Shown here piece by piece: positions 23,001 through 38,000 of a DNA stretch of 64,000 nt (position 1 is the stretch's first letter; the number at the start of each line of letters is the position of its first letter). The stretch comes from Caecitellus pseudoparvulus (Eukaryota > Bigyra: Bicosoecida), in contig CBFFRQ010000068.1 of assembly GCA_965644315.1 (NCBI GenBank), forward strand, positions 1,415,545 through 1,479,544, in the 5' to 3' direction. The notes beneath the pieces are model-generated. The model was not told the DNA's origin. It did not search any database and saw only the letters and a program-made list of their open reading frames with translations. Both the position numbers and the translations under genes were made by a program.

Positions 23001-26000
23001 CACCACGCAGGGCCTCCACACGTGCATCGCCCAGCGCACGGGCACGCTCCTCACGCTGCCGCCCCACCCGACGCCGCACATCCGCCTCCGCATCGGCCAG
23101 TCGACTGTCCACATCCTCCTGGATGCGCCCCACCTCCACAGCGTGCGCCTCCAGCACACCTCGACTGCCCGCCTCACGCTCCTCAGCTGCAGACCCCAGA
23201 CCGCCCAGCGCCTCACGGGCCGCACGCATGACCTCCTCATCGCCTGCCGCACACGCACGCAGGCCCTCCCACTCGGCGTCCTGCCGTGCCCGCAGACCAT
23301 CGCCTCGCACTCGCACCTCATCTGCGCTCCACCCCTCAGACTCAGCTGCCGCACGCAGGCGCCGCACCTCCTCCTCGTGCCGTGCCCGCATGGCCGCCTC
23401 ACGGGCCTCCCCACGAGACAGCAGTGCTGACCCCAGCTCACCCAGCGCCGCCTCACCGTCGCTGCTGACACGAGCCACCACCCGTGCCACGTCACGCTCG
23501 TGCGCAGCCCGTGCCCGGCCCACCTCGTCAGACACCCGGGCATCCACCCGTGCCACGCCTGCCGCCACCTCGGCCGCGTCCGCCTCGTCAGCTGACCGCA
23601 GCTCACGGGCCAGCGCAGCACGCTCATCTGCATGCCGGGCCCGCACACTGGGCAGCTCCGACACCGACGCAGACCGCACCTCCGCCGCGTGCCGCCGAGC
23701 CAGCTCCCCCTCACGCTCCGCACGCCGGGCCTGCCCCCGTGCCGCCACCTCACCACGCAGGGCCGCCTTGTCAGATGCGCCTCGCTGGTGTGCCGACACC
23801 ACCGCCTCGCCGTACGCCGCACGCAGACGGGACAGCTCACGGTCAGCGCTGCCACGCACGGCGCTCAACACGCCATCGGCGTCCGACCGCACACCCTCCA
23901 CGTGTGCTGCACTGCTCAGGGACGCGACGTCACCTGCCGCCGCAGACACAGCCTGCACAGCACTGGCATCGCCCCGCGCCACGTCGGCCTCGGCAGATGC
24001 CAGGGCCGCCTGCGCCTCAGACACTGCAGCATGGTGGGCGGCGCCAGATGACACCAGGCCCTCCCCACGCCCGCCATACCCCGACAGGCCACTGCCCGAC
24101 GACAGCACCACAGCATCCAGCACACCGCCACTGCCGCTGCCGCCGCCGCCGCCGCCGCCACTCCAGCTGCCCTCACCACGACCTGCCGCAGACAGTGCCG
24201 CCTCGTGTGCTGCGCTCCCCGACACCTCCCCTGCCTCGCGACCGCGGGCTGCATCCGACACCCGCAGATCCTGCACCGCCTCACGCACAGCGCCATCATA
24301 CGCGGCACGCGCAGACTGCAGACCCTCGTCACGCCGCTCCTCAGACCGCCGCACATCGCCTGCTGCCTCAGACACCAGCGCACGACGAGCGCCCTGCACT
24401 GCCTGCACCGCACGGGCCTCCTCGTCACCTGCCCACCGCCCCAGTGCCGCCATGTCCGCGTCGTACTGGCTCTCGATGGCACGCACAGCCACCTCGTCGG
24501 GGTTCCCGTCGCTGTCCAGTGCCACACCACGCAGGGCCTCCACACGTGCATCGCCCAGCGCACGGGCACGCTCCTCACGCTGCCGCCCCACCCGACGCCG
24601 CACATCCGCCTCCGCATCGGCCAGTCGACTGTCCACATCCTCCTGGATGCGCCCCACCTCCACAGCGTGCGCCTCCAGCACACCTCGACTGCCCGCCTCA
24701 CGCTCCTCAGCTGCAGACCCCAGACCGCCCAGCGCCTCACGGGCCGCACGCATGACCTCCTCATCGCCTGCCGCACACGCACGCAGGCCCTCCCACTCGG
24801 CGTCCTGCCGTGCCCGCAGACCATCGCCTCGCACTCGCACCTCATCTGCGCTCCACCCCTCAGACTCAGCTGCCGCACGCAGGCGCCGCACCTCCTCCTC
24901 GTGCCGTGCCCGCATGGCCGCCTCACGGGCCTCCCCACGAGACAGCAGTGCTGACCCCAGCTCACCCAGCGCCGCCTCACCGTCGCTGCTGACACGAGCC
25001 ACCACCCGTGCCACGTCACGCTCGTGCGCAGCCCGTGCCCGGCCCACCTCGTCAGACACCCGGGCATCCACCCGTGCCACGCCTGCCGCCACCTCGGCCG
25101 CGTCCGCCTCGTCAGCTGACCGCAGCTCACGGGCCAGCGCAGCACGCTCATCTGCATGCCGGGCCCGCACACTGGGCAGCTCCGACACCGACGCAGACCG
25201 CACCTCCGCCGCGTGCCGCCGAGCCAGCTCCCCCTCACGCTCCGCACGCCGGGCCTGCCCCCGTGCCGCCACCTCACCACGCAGGGCCGCCTTGTCAGAT
25301 GCGCCTCGCTGGTGTGCCGACACCACCGCCTCGCCGTACGCCGCACGCAGACGGGACAGCTCACGGTCAGCGCTGCCACGCACGGCGCTCAACACGCCAT
25401 CGGCGTCCGACCGCACACCCTCCACGTGTGCTGCACTGCTCAGGGACGCGACGTCACCTGCCGCCGCAGACACAGCCTGCACAGCACTGGCATCGCCCCG
25501 CGCCACGTCGGCCTCGGCAGATGCCAGGGCCGCCTGCGCCTCAGACACTGCAGCATGGTGGGCGGCGCCAGATGACACCAGGCCCTCCCCACGCCCGCCA
25601 TGCCCCGACAGGCCACTGCCCGACGACAGCACCACAGCATCCAGCACACCGCCACTGCCACCACTGCCGCTGCCGCCGCCGCCGCCACTCCAGCTGCCCT
25701 CACCACGACCTGCCGCAGACAGTGCCGCCTCGTGTGCTGCGCTCCCCGACACCTCCCCTGCCTCGCGACCGCGGGCTGCATCCGACACCCGCAGATCCTG
25801 CACCGCCTCACGCACAGCGCCATCATACGCGGCACGCGCAGACTGCAGACCCTCGTCACGCCGCTCCTCAGACCGCCGCACATCGCCTGCTGCCTCAGAC
25901 ACCAGCGCACGACGAGCGCCCTGCACTGCCTGCACCGCACGGGCCTCCTCGTCACCTGCCCACCGCCCCAGTGCCGCCATGTCCGCGTCGTACTGGCTCT

Positions 26001-29000
26001 CGATGGCACGCACAGCCACCTCGTCGGGGTTCCCGTCGCTGTCCAGTGCCACACCACGCAGGGCCTCCACACGTGCATCGCCCAGCGCACGGGCACGCTC
26101 CTCACGCTGCCGCCCCACCCGACGCCGCACATCCGCCTCCGCATCGGCCAGTCGACTGTCCACATCCTCCTGGATGCGCCCCACCTCCACAGCGTGCGCC
26201 TCCAGCACACCTCGACTGCCCGCCTCACGCTCCTCAGCTGCAGACCCCAGACCGCCCAGCGCCTCACGGGCCGCACGCATGACCTCCTCATCGCCTGCCG
26301 CACACGCACGCAGGCCCTCCCACTCGGCGTCCTGCCGTGCCCGCAGACCATCGCCTCGCACTCGCACCTCATCTGCGCTCCACCCCTCAGACTCAGCTGC
26401 CGCACGCAGGCGCCGCACCTCCTCCTCGTGCCGTGCCCGCATGGCCGCCTCACGGGCCTCCCCACGAGACAGCAGTGCTGACCCCAGCTCACCCAGCGCC
26501 GCCTCACCGTCGCTGCTGACACGAGCCACCACCCGTGCCACGTCACGCTCGTGCGCAGCCCGTGCCCGGCCCACCTCGTCAGACACCCGGGCATCCACCC
26601 GTGCCACGCCTGCCGCCACCTCGGCCGCGTCCGCCTCGTCAGCTGACCGCAGCTCACGGGCCAGCGCAGCACGCTCATCTGCATGCCGGGCCCGCACACT
26701 GGGCAGCTCCGACACCGACGCAGACCGCACCTCCGCCGCGTGCCGCCGAGCCAGCTCCCCCTCACGCTCCGCACGCCGGGCCTGCCCCCGTGCCGCCACC
26801 TCACCACGCAGGGCCGCCTTGTCAGATGCGCCTCGCTGGTGGGCCGACACCACCGCCTCGCCGTACGCCGCACGCAGACGGGACAGCTCACGGTCAGCGC
26901 TGCCACGCACGGCGCTCAACACGCCATCGGCGTCCGACCGCACACCCTCCACGTGTGCTGCACTGCTCAGGGACGCGACGTCACCTGCCGCCGCAGACAC
27001 AGCCTGCACAGCACTGGCATCGCCCCGCGCCACGTCGGCCTCGGCAGATGCCAGGGCCGCCTGCGCCTCAGACACTGCAGCATGGTGGGCGGCGCCAGAT
27101 GACACCAGGCCCTCCCCACGCCCGCCATGCCCCGACAGGCCACTGCCCGACGACAGCACCACAGCATCCAGCACACCGCCACTGCCACCACTGCCGCTGC
27201 CGCCGCCGCCGCCACTCCAGCTGCCCTCACCACGACCTGCCGCAGACAGTGCCGCCTCGTGTGCTGCGCTCCCCGACACCTCCCCTGCCTCGCGACCGCG
27301 GGCTGCATCCGACACCCGCAGATCCTGCACCGCCTCACGCACAGCGCCATCATACGCGGCGCGCGCAGACTGCAGACCCTCGTCACGCCGCTCCTCAGAC
27401 CGCCGCACATCGCCTGCTGCCTCAGACACCAGCGCACGACGAGCGCCCTGCACTGCCTGCACCGCACGGGCCTCCTCGTCACCTGCCCACCGCCCCAGTG
27501 CCGCCATGTCCGCGTCGTACTGGCTCTCGACACCTGCACCGCCTCACGCACAGCGCCATCATACGCGGCACGCGCAGACTGCAGACCCTCGTCACGCCGC
27601 TCCTCAGACCGCCGCACATCGCCTGCTGCCTCAGACACCAGCGCACGACGAGCGCCCTGCACTGCCTGCACCGCACGGGCCTCCTCGTCACCTGCCCACC
27701 GCCCCAGTGCCGCCATGTCCGCGTCGTACTGGCTCTCGATGGCACGCACAGCCACCTCGTCGGGGTTCCCGTCGCTGTCCAGTGCCACACCACGCAGGGC
27801 CTCCACACGTGCATCGCCCAGCGCACGGGCACGCTCCTCACGCTGCCGCCCCACCCGACGCCGCACATCCGCCTCCGCATCGGCCAGTCGACTGTCCACA
27901 TCCTCCTGGATGCGCCCCACCTCCACAGCGTGCGCCTCCAGCACACCTCGACTGCCCGCCTCACGCTCCTCAGCTGCAGACCCCAGACCGCCCAGCGCCT
28001 CACGGGCCGCACGCATGACCTCCTCATCGCCTGCCGCACACGCACGCAGGCCCTCCCACTCGGCGTCCTGCCGTGCCCGCAGACCATCGCCTCGCACTCG
28101 CACCTCATCTGCGCTCCACCCCTCAGACTCAGCTGCCGCACGCAGGCGCCGCACCTCCTCCTCGTGCCGTGCCCGCATGGCCGCCTCACGGGCCTCCCCA
28201 CGAGACAGCAGTGCTGACCCCAGCTCACCCAGCGCCGCCTCACCGTCGCTGCTGACACGAGCCACCACCCGTGCCACGTCACGCTCGTGCGCAGCCCGTG
28301 CCCGGCCCACCTCGTCAGACACCCGGGCATCCACCCGTGCCACGCCTGCCGCCACCTCGGCCGCGTCCGCCTCGTCAGCTGACCGCAGCTCACGGGCCAG
28401 CGCAGCACGCTCATCTGCATGCCGGGCCCGCACACTGGGCAGCTCCGACACCGACGCAGACCGCACCTCCGCCGCGTGCCGCCGAGCCAGCTCCCCCTCA
28501 CGCTCCGCACGCCGGGCCTGCCCCCGTGCCGCCACCTCACCACGCAGGGCCGCCTTGTCAGATGCGCCTCGCTGGTGTGCCGACACCACCGCCTCGCCGT
28601 ACGCCGCACGCAGACGGGACAGCTCACGGTCAGCGCTGCCACGCACGGCGCTCAACACGCCATCGGCGTCCGACCGCACACCCTCCACGTGTGCTGCACT
28701 GCTCAGGGACGCGACGTCACCTGCCGCCGCAGACACAGCCTGCACAGCACTGGCATCGCCCCGCGCCACGTCGGCCTCGGCAGATGCCAGGGCCGCCTGC
28801 GCCTCAGACACTGCAGCATGGTGGGCGGCGCCAGATGACACCAGGCCCTCCCCACGCCCGCCATGCCCCGACAGGCCACTGCCCGACGACAGCACCACAG
28901 CATCCAGCACACCGCCACTGCCACCACTGCCGCTGCCGCCGCCGCCGCCACTCCAGCTGCCCTCACCACGACCTGCCGCAGACAGTGCCGCCTCGTGTGC

Positions 29001-32000
29001 TGCGCTCCCCGACACCTCCCCTGCCTCGCGACCGCGGGCTGCATCCGACACCCGCAGATCCTGCACCGCCTCACGCACAGCGCCATCATACGCGGCACGC
29101 GCAGACTGCAGACCCTCGTCACGCCGCTCCTCAGACCGCCGCACATCGCCTGCTGCCTCAGACACCAGCGCACGACGAGCGCCCTGCACTGCCTGCACCG
29201 CACGGGCCTCCTCGTCACCTGCCCACCGCCCCAGTGCCGCCATGTCCGCGTCGTACTGGCTCTCGATGGCACGCACAGCCACCTCGTCGGGGTTCCCGTC
29301 GCTGTCCAGTGCCACACCACGCAGGGCCTCCACACGTGCATCGCCCAGCGCACGGGCACGCTCCTCACGCTGCCGCCCCACCCGACGCCGCACATCCGCC
29401 TCCGCATCGGCCAGTCGACTGTCCACATCCTCCTGGATGCGCCCCACCTCCACAGCGTGCGCCTCCAGCACACCTCGACTGCCCGCCTCACGCTCCTCAG
29501 CTGCAGACCCCAGACCGCCCAGCGCCTCACGGGCCGCACGCATGACCTCCTCATCGCCTGCCGCACACGCACGCAGGCCCTCCCACTCGGCGTCCTGCCG
29601 TGCCCGCAGACCATCGCCTCGCACTCGCACCTCATCTGCGCTCCACCCCTCAGACTCAGCTGCCGCACGCAGGCGCCGCACCTCCTCCTCGTGCCGTGCC
29701 CGCATGGCCGCCTCACGGGCCTCCCCACGAGACAGCAGTGCTGACCCCAGCTCACCCAGCGCCGCCTCACCGTCGCTGCTGACACGAGCCACCACCCGTG
29801 CCACGTCACGCTCGTGCGCAGCCCGTGCCCGGCCCACCTCGTCAGACACCCGGGCATCCACCCGTGCCACGCCTGCCGCCACCTCGGCCGCGTCCGCCTC
29901 GTCAGCTGACCGCAGCTCACGGGCCAGCGCAGCACGCTCATCTGCATGCCGGGCCCGCACACTGGGCAGCTCCGACACCGACGCAGACCGCACCTCCGCC
30001 GCGTGCCGCCGAGCCAGCTCCCCCTCACGCTCCGCACGCCGGGCCTGCCCCCGTGCCGCCACCTCACCACGCAGGGCCGCCTTGTCAGATGCGCCTCGCT
30101 GGTGTGCCGACACCACCGCCTCGCCGTACGCCGCACGCAGACGGGACAGCTCACGGTCAGCGCTGCCACGCACGGCGCTCAACACGCCATCGGCGTCCGA
30201 CCGCACACCCTCCACGTGTGCTGCACTGCTCAGGGACGCGACGTCACCTGCCGCCGCAGACACAGCCTGCACAGCACTGGCATCGCCCCGCGCCACGTCG
30301 GCCTCGGCAGATGCCAGGGCCGCCTGCGCCTCAGACACTGCAGCATGGTGGGCGGCGCCAGATGACACCAGGCCCTCCCCACGCCCGCCATGCCCCGACA
30401 GGCCACTGCCCGACGACAGCACCACAGCATCCAGCACACCGCCACTGCCACCACTGCCGCTGCCGCCGCCGCCGCCACTCCAGCTGCCCTCACCACGACC
30501 TGCCGCAGACAGTGCCGCCTCGTGTGCTGCGCTCCCCGACACCTCCCCTGCCTCGCGACCGCGGGCTGCATCCGACACCCGCAGATCCTGCACCGCCTCA
30601 CGCACAGCGCCATCATACGCGGCACGCGCAGACTGCAGACCCTCGTCACGCCGCTCCTCAGACCGCCGCACATCGCCTGCTGCCTCAGACACCAGCGCAC
30701 GACGAGCGCCCTGCACTGCCTGCACCGCACGGGCCTCCTCGTCACCTGCCCACCGCCCCAGTGCCGCCATGTCCGCGTCGTACTGGCTCTCGATGGCACG
30801 CACAGCCACCTCGTCGGGGTTCCCGTCGCTGTCCAGTGCCACACCACGCAGGGCCTCCACACGTGCATCGCCCAGCGCACGGGCACGCTCCTCACGCTGC
30901 CGCCCCACCCGACGCCGCACATCCGCCTCCGCATCGGCCAGTCGACTGTCCACATCCTCCTGGATGCGCCCCACCTCCACAGCGTGCGCCTCCAGCACAC
31001 CTCGACTGCCCGCCTCACGCTCCTCAGCTGCAGACCCCAGACCGCCCAGCGCCTCACGGGCCGCACGCATGACCTCCTCATCGCCTGCCGCACACGCACG
31101 CAGGCCCTCCCACTCGGCGTCCTGCCGTGCCCGCAGACCATCGCCTCGCACTCGCACCTCATCTGCGCTCCACCCCTCAGACTCAGCTGCCGCACGCAGG
31201 CGCCGCACCTCCTCCTCGTGCCGTGCCCGCATGGCCGCCTCACGGGCCTCCCCACGAGACAGCAGTGCTGACCCCAGCTCACCCAGCGCCGCCTCACCGT
31301 CGCTGCTGACACGAGCCACCACCCGTGCCACGTCACGCTCGTGCGCAGCCCGTGCCCGGCCCACCTCGTCAGACACCCGGGCATCCACCCGTGCCACGCC
31401 TGCCGCCACCTCGGCCGCGTCCGCCTCGTCAGCTGACCGCAGCTCACGGGCCAGCGCAGCACGCTCATCTGCATGCCGGGCCCGCACACTGGGCAGCTCC
31501 GACACCGACGCAGACCGCACCTCCGCCGCGTGCCGCCGAGCCAGCTCCCCCTCACGCTCCGCACGCCGGGCCTGCCCCCGTGCCGCCACCTCACCACGCA
31601 GGGCCGCCTTGTCAGATGCGCCTCGCTGGTGTGCCGACACCACCGCCTCGCCGTACGCCGCACGCAGACGGGACAGCTCACGGTCAGCGCTGCCACGCAC
31701 GGCGCTCAACACGCCATCGGCGTCCGACCGCACACCCTCCACGTGTGCTGCACTGCTCAGGGACGCGACGTCACCTGCCGCCGCAGACACAGCCTGCACA
31801 GCACTGGCATCGCCCCGCGCCACGTCGGCCTCGGCAGATGCCAGGGCCGCCTGCGCCTCAGACACTGCAGCATGGTGGGCGGCGCCAGATGACACCAGGC
31901 CCTCCCCACGCCCGCCATGCCCCGACAGGCCACTGCCCGACGACAGCACCACAGCATCCAGCACACCGCCACTGCCACCACTGCCGCTGCCGCCGCCGCC

Positions 32001-35000
32001 GCCACTCCAGCTGCCCTCACCACGACCTGCCGCAGACAGTGCCGCCTCGTGTGCTGCGCTCCCCGACACCTCCCCTGCCTCGCGACCGCGGGCTGCATCC
32101 GACACCCGCAGATCCTGCACCGCCTCACGCACAGCGCCATCATACGCGGCGCGCGCAGACTGCAGACCCTCGTCACGCCGCTCCTCAGACCGCCGCACAT
32201 CGCCTGCTGCCTCAGACACCAGCGCACGACGAGCGCCCTGCACTGCCTGCACCGCACGGGCCTCCTCGTCACCTGCCCACCGCCCCAGTGCCGCCATGTC
32301 CGCGTCGTACTGGCTCTCGATGGCACGCACAGCCACCTCGTCGGGGTTCCCGTCGCTGTCCAGTGCCACACCACGCAGGGCCTCCACACGTGCATCGCCC
32401 AGCGCACGGGCACGCTCCTCACGCTGCCGCCCCACCCGACGCCGCACATCCGCCTCCGCATCGGCCAGTCGACTGTCCACATCCTCCTGGATGCGCCCCA
32501 CCTCCACAGCGTGCGCCTCCAGCACACCTCGACTGCCCGCCTCACGCTCCTCAGCTGCAGACCCCAGACCGCCCAGCGCCTCACGGGCCGCACGCATGAC
32601 CTCCTCATCGCCTGCCGCACACGCACGCAGGCCCTCCCACTCGGCGTCCTGCCGTGCCCGCAGACCATCGCCTCGCACTCGCACCTCATCTGCGCTCCAC
32701 CCCTCAGACTCAGCTGCCGCACGCAGGCGCCGCACCTCCTCCTCGTGCCGTGCCCGCATGGCCGCCTCACGGGCCTCCCCACGAGACAGCAGTGCTGACC
32801 CCAGCTCACCCAGCGCCGCCTCACCGTCGCTGCTGACACGAGCCACCACCCGTGCCACGTCACGCTCGTGCGCAGCCCGTGCCCGGCCCACCTCGTCAGA
32901 CACCCGGGCATCCACCCGTGCCACGCCTGCCGCCACCTCGGCCGCGTCCGCCTCGTCAGCTGACCGCAGCTCACGGGCCAGCGCAGCACGCTCATCTGCA
33001 TGCCGGGCCCGCACACTGGGCAGCTCCGACACCGACGCAGACCGCACCTCCGCCGCGTGCCGCCGAGCCAGCTCCCCCTCACGCTCCGCACGCCGGGCCT
33101 GCCCCCGTGCCGCCACCTCACCACGCAGGGCCGCCTTGTCAGATGCGCCTCGCTGGTGTGCCGACACCACCGCCTCGCCGTACGCCGCACGCAGACGGGA
33201 CAGCTCACGGTCAGCGCTGCCACGCACGGCGCTCAACACGCCATCGGCGTCCGACCGCACACCCTCCACGTGTGCTGCACTGCTCAGGGACGCGACGTCA
33301 CCTGCCGCCGCAGACACAGCCTGCACAGCACTGGCATCGCCCCGCGCCACGTCGGCCTCGGCAGATGCCAGGGCCGCCTGCGCCTCAGACACTGCAGCAT
33401 GGTGGGCGGCGCCAGATGACACCAGGCCCTCCCCACGCCCGCCATGCCCCGACAGGCCACTGCCCGACGACAGCACCACAGCATCCAGCACACCGCCACT
33501 GCCACCACTGCCGCTGCCGCCGCCGCCGCCGCCACTCCAGCTGCCCTCACCACGACCTGCCGCAGACAGTGCCGCCTCGTGTGCTGCGCTCCCCGACACC
33601 TCCCCTGCCTCGCGACCGCGGGCTGCATCCGACACCCGCAGATCCTGCACCGCCTCACGCACAGCGCCATCATACGCGGCACGCGCAGACTGCAGACCCT
33701 CGTCACGCCGCTCCTCAGACCGCCGCACATCGCCTGCTGCCTCAGACACCAGCGCACGACGAGCGCCCTGCACTGCCTGCACCGCACGGGCCTCCTCGTC
33801 ACCTGCCCACCGCCCCAGCGCCGCCATGTCCGCGTCGTACTGGCTCTCGATGGCACGCACAGCCACCTCGTCGGGGTTCCCGTCGCTGTCCAGTGCCACA
33901 CCACGCAGGGCCTCCACACGTGCATCGCCCAGCGCACGGGCACGCTCCTCACGCTGCCGCCCCACCCGACGCCGCACATCCGCCTCCGCATCGGCCAGTC
34001 GACTGTCCACATCCTCCTGGATGCGCCCCACCTCCACAGCGTGCGCCTCCAGCACACCTCGACTGCCCGCCTCACGCTCCTCAGCTGCAGACCCCAGACC
34101 GCCCAGCGCCTCACGGGCCGCACGCATGACCTCCTCATCGCCTGCCGCACACGCACGCAGGCCCTCCCACTCGGCGTCCTGCCGTGCCCGCAGACCATCG
34201 CCTCGCACTCGCACCTCATCTGCGCTCCACCCCTCAGACTCAGCTGCCGCACGCAGGCGCCGCACCTCCTCCTCGTGCCGTGCCCGCATGGCCGCCTCAC
34301 GGGCCTCCCCACGAGACAGCAGTGCTGACCCCAGCTCACCCAGCGCCGCCTCACCGTCGCTGCTGACACGAGCCACCACCCGTGCCACGTCACGCTCGTG
34401 CGCAGCCCGTGCCCGGCCCACCTCGTCAGACACCCGGGCATCCACCCGTGCCACGCCTGCCGCCACCTCGGCCGCGTCCGCCTCGTCAGCTGACCGCAGC
34501 TCACGGGCCAGCGCAGCACGCTCATCTGCATGCCGGGCCCGCACACTGGGCAGCTCCGACACCGACGCAGACCGCACCTCCGCCGCGTGCCGCCGAGCCA
34601 GCTCCCCCTCACGCTCCGCACGCCGGGCCTGCCCCCGTGCCGCCACCTCACCACGCAGGGCCGCCTTGTCAGATGCGCCTCGCTGGTGTGCCGACACCAC
34701 CGCCTCGCCGTACGCCGCACGCAGACGGGACAGCTCACGGTCAGCGCTGCCACGCACGGCGCTCAACACGCCATCGGCGTCCGACCGCACACCCTCCACG
34801 TGTGCTGCACTGCTCAGGGACGCGACGTCACCTGCCGCCGCAGACACAGCCTGCACAGCACTGGCATCGCCCCGCGCCACGTCGGCCTCGGCAGATGCCA
34901 GGGCCGCCTGCGCCTCAGACACTGCAGCATGGTGGGCGGCGCCAGATGACACCAGGCCCTCCCCACGCCCGCCATGCCCCGACAGGCCACTGCCCGACGA

Positions 35001-38000
35001 CAGCACCACAGCATCCAGCACACCGCCACTGCCGCTGCCGCCGCCGCCGCCGCCGCCGCCGCCACTCCAGCTGCCCTCACCACGACCTGCCGCAGACAGT
35101 GCCGCCTCGTGTGCTGCGCTCCCCGACACCTCCCCTGCCTCGCGACCGCGGGCTGCATCCGACACCCGCAGATCCTGCACCGCCTCACGCACAGCGCCAT
35201 CATACGCGGCGCGCGCAGACTGCAGACCCTCGTCACGCCGCTCCTCAGACCGCCGCACATCGCCTGCTGCCTCAGACACCAGCGCACGACGAGCGCCCTG
35301 CACTGCCTGCACCGCACGGGCCTCCTCGTCACCTGCCCACCGCCCCAGCGCCGCCATGTCCGCGTCGTACTGGCTCTCGATGGCACGCACAGCCACCTCG
35401 TCGGGGTTCCCGTCGCTGTCCAGTGCCACACCACGCAGGGCCTCCACACGTGCATCGCCCAGCGCACGGGCACGCTCCTCACGCTGCCGCCCCACCCGAC
35501 GCCGCACATCCGCCTCCGCATCGGCCAGTCGACTGTCCACATCCTCCTGGATGCGCCCCACCTCCACAGCGTGCGCCTCCAGCACACCTCGACTGCCCGC
35601 CTCACGCTCCTCAGCTGCAGACCCCAGACCGCCCAGCGCCTCACGGGCCGCACGCATGACCTCCTCATCGCCTGCCGCACACGCACGCAGGCCCTCCCAC
35701 TCGGCGTCCTGCCGTGCCCGCAGACCATCGCCTCGCACTCGCACCTCATCTGCGCTCCACCCCTCAGACTCAGCTGCCGCACGCAGGCGCCGCACCTCCT
35801 CCTCGTGCCGTGCCCGCATGGCCGCCTCACGGGCCTCCCCACGAGACAGCAGTGCTGACCCCAGCTCACCCAGCGCCGCCTCACCGTCGCTGCTGACACG
35901 AGCCACCACCCGTGCCACGTCACGCTCGTGCGCAGCCCGTGCCCGGCCCACCTCGTCAGACACCCGGGCATCCACCCGTGCCACGCCTGCCGCCACCTCG
36001 GCCGCGTCCGCCTCGTCAGCTGACCGCAGCTCACGGGCCAGCGCAGCACGCTCATCTGCATGCCGGGCCCGCACACTGGGCAGCTCCGACACCGACGCAG
36101 ACCGCACCTCCGCCGCGTGCCGCCGAGCCAGCTCCCCCTCACGCTCCGCACGCCGGGCCTGCCCCCGTGCCGCCACCTCACCACGCAGGGCCGCCTTGTC
36201 AGATGCGCCTCGCTGGTGGGCCGACACCACCGCCTCGCCGTACGCCGCACGCAGACGGGACAGCTCACGGTCAGCGCTGCCACGCACGGCGCTCAACACG
36301 CCATCGGCGTCCGACCGCACACCCTCCACGTGTGCTGCACTGCTCAGGGACGCGACGTCACCTGCCGCCGCAGACACAGCCTGCACAGCACTGGCATCGC
36401 CCCGCGCCACGTCGGCCTCGGCAGATGCCAGGGCCGCCTGCGCCTCAGACACTGCAGCATGGTGGGCGGCGCCAGATGACACCAGGCCCTCCCCACGCCC
36501 GCCATGCCCCGACAGGCCACTGCCCGACGACAGCACCACAGCATCCAGCACACCGCCACTGCCACCACTGCCGCTGCCGCCGCCGCCGCCGCCACTCCAG
36601 CTGCCCTCACCACGACCTGCCGCAGACAGTGCCGCCTCGTGTGCTGCGCTCCCCGACACCTCCCCTGCCTCGCGACCGCGGGCTGCATCCGACACCCGCA
36701 GATCCTGCACCGCCTCACGCACAGCGCCATCATACGCGGCGCGCGCAGACTGCAGACCCTCGTCACGCCGCTCCTCAGACCGCCGCACATCGCCTGCTGC
36801 CTCAGACACCAGCGCACGACGAGCGCCCTGCACTGCCTGCACCGCACGGGCCTCCTCGTCACCTGCCCACCGCCCCAGCGCCGCCATGTCCGCGTCGTAC
36901 TGGCTCTCGATGGCACGCACAGCCACCTCGTCGGGGTTCCCGTCGCTGTCCAGTGCCACACCACGCAGGGCCTCCACACGTGCATCGCCCAGCGCACGGG
37001 CACGCTCCTCACGCTGCCGCCCCACCCGACGCCGCACATCCGCCTCCGCATCGGCCAGTCGACTGTCCACATCCTCCTGGATGCGCCCCACCTCCACAGC
37101 GTGCGCCTCCAGCACACCTCGACTGCCCGCCTCACGCTCCTCAGCTGCAGACCCCAGACCGCCCAGCGCCTCACGGGCCGCACGCATGACCTCCTCATCG
37201 CCTGCCGCACACGCACGCAGGCCCTCCCACTCGGCGTCCTGCCGTGCCCGCAGACCATCGCCTCGCACTCGCACCTCATCTGCGCTCCACCCCTCAGACT
37301 CAGCTGCCGCACGCAGGCGCCGCACCTCCTCCTCGTGCCGTGCCCGCATGGCCGCCTCACGGGCCTCCCCACGAGACAGCAGTGCTGACCCCAGCTCACC
37401 CAGCGCCGCCTCACCGTCGCTGCTGACACGAGCCACCACCCGTGCCACGTCACGCTCGTGCGCAGCCCGTGCCCGGCCCACCTCGTCAGACACCCGGGCA
37501 TCCACCCGTGCCACGCCTGCCGCCACCTCGGCCGCGTCCGCCTCGTCAGCTGACCGCAGCTCACGGGCCAGCGCAGCACGCTCATCTGCATGCCGGGCCC
37601 GCACACTGGGCAGCTCCGACACCGACGCAGACCGCACCTCCGCCGCGTGCCGCCGAGCCAGCTCCCCCTCACGCTCCGCACGCCGGGCCTGCCCCCGTGC
37701 CGCCACCTCACCACGCAGGGCCGCCTTGTCAGATGCGCCTCGCTGGTGTGCCGACACCACCGCCTCGCCGTACGCCGCACGCAGACGGGACAGCTCACGG
37801 TCAGCGCTGCCACGCACGGCGCTCAACACGCCATCGGCGTCCGACCGCACACCCTCCACGTGTGCTGCACTGCTCAGGGACGCGACGTCACCTGCCGCCG
37901 CAGACACAGCCTGCACAGCACTGGCATCGCCCCGCGCCACGTCGGCCTCGGCAGATGCCAGGGCCGCCTGCGCCTCAGACACTGCAGCATGGTGGGCGGC

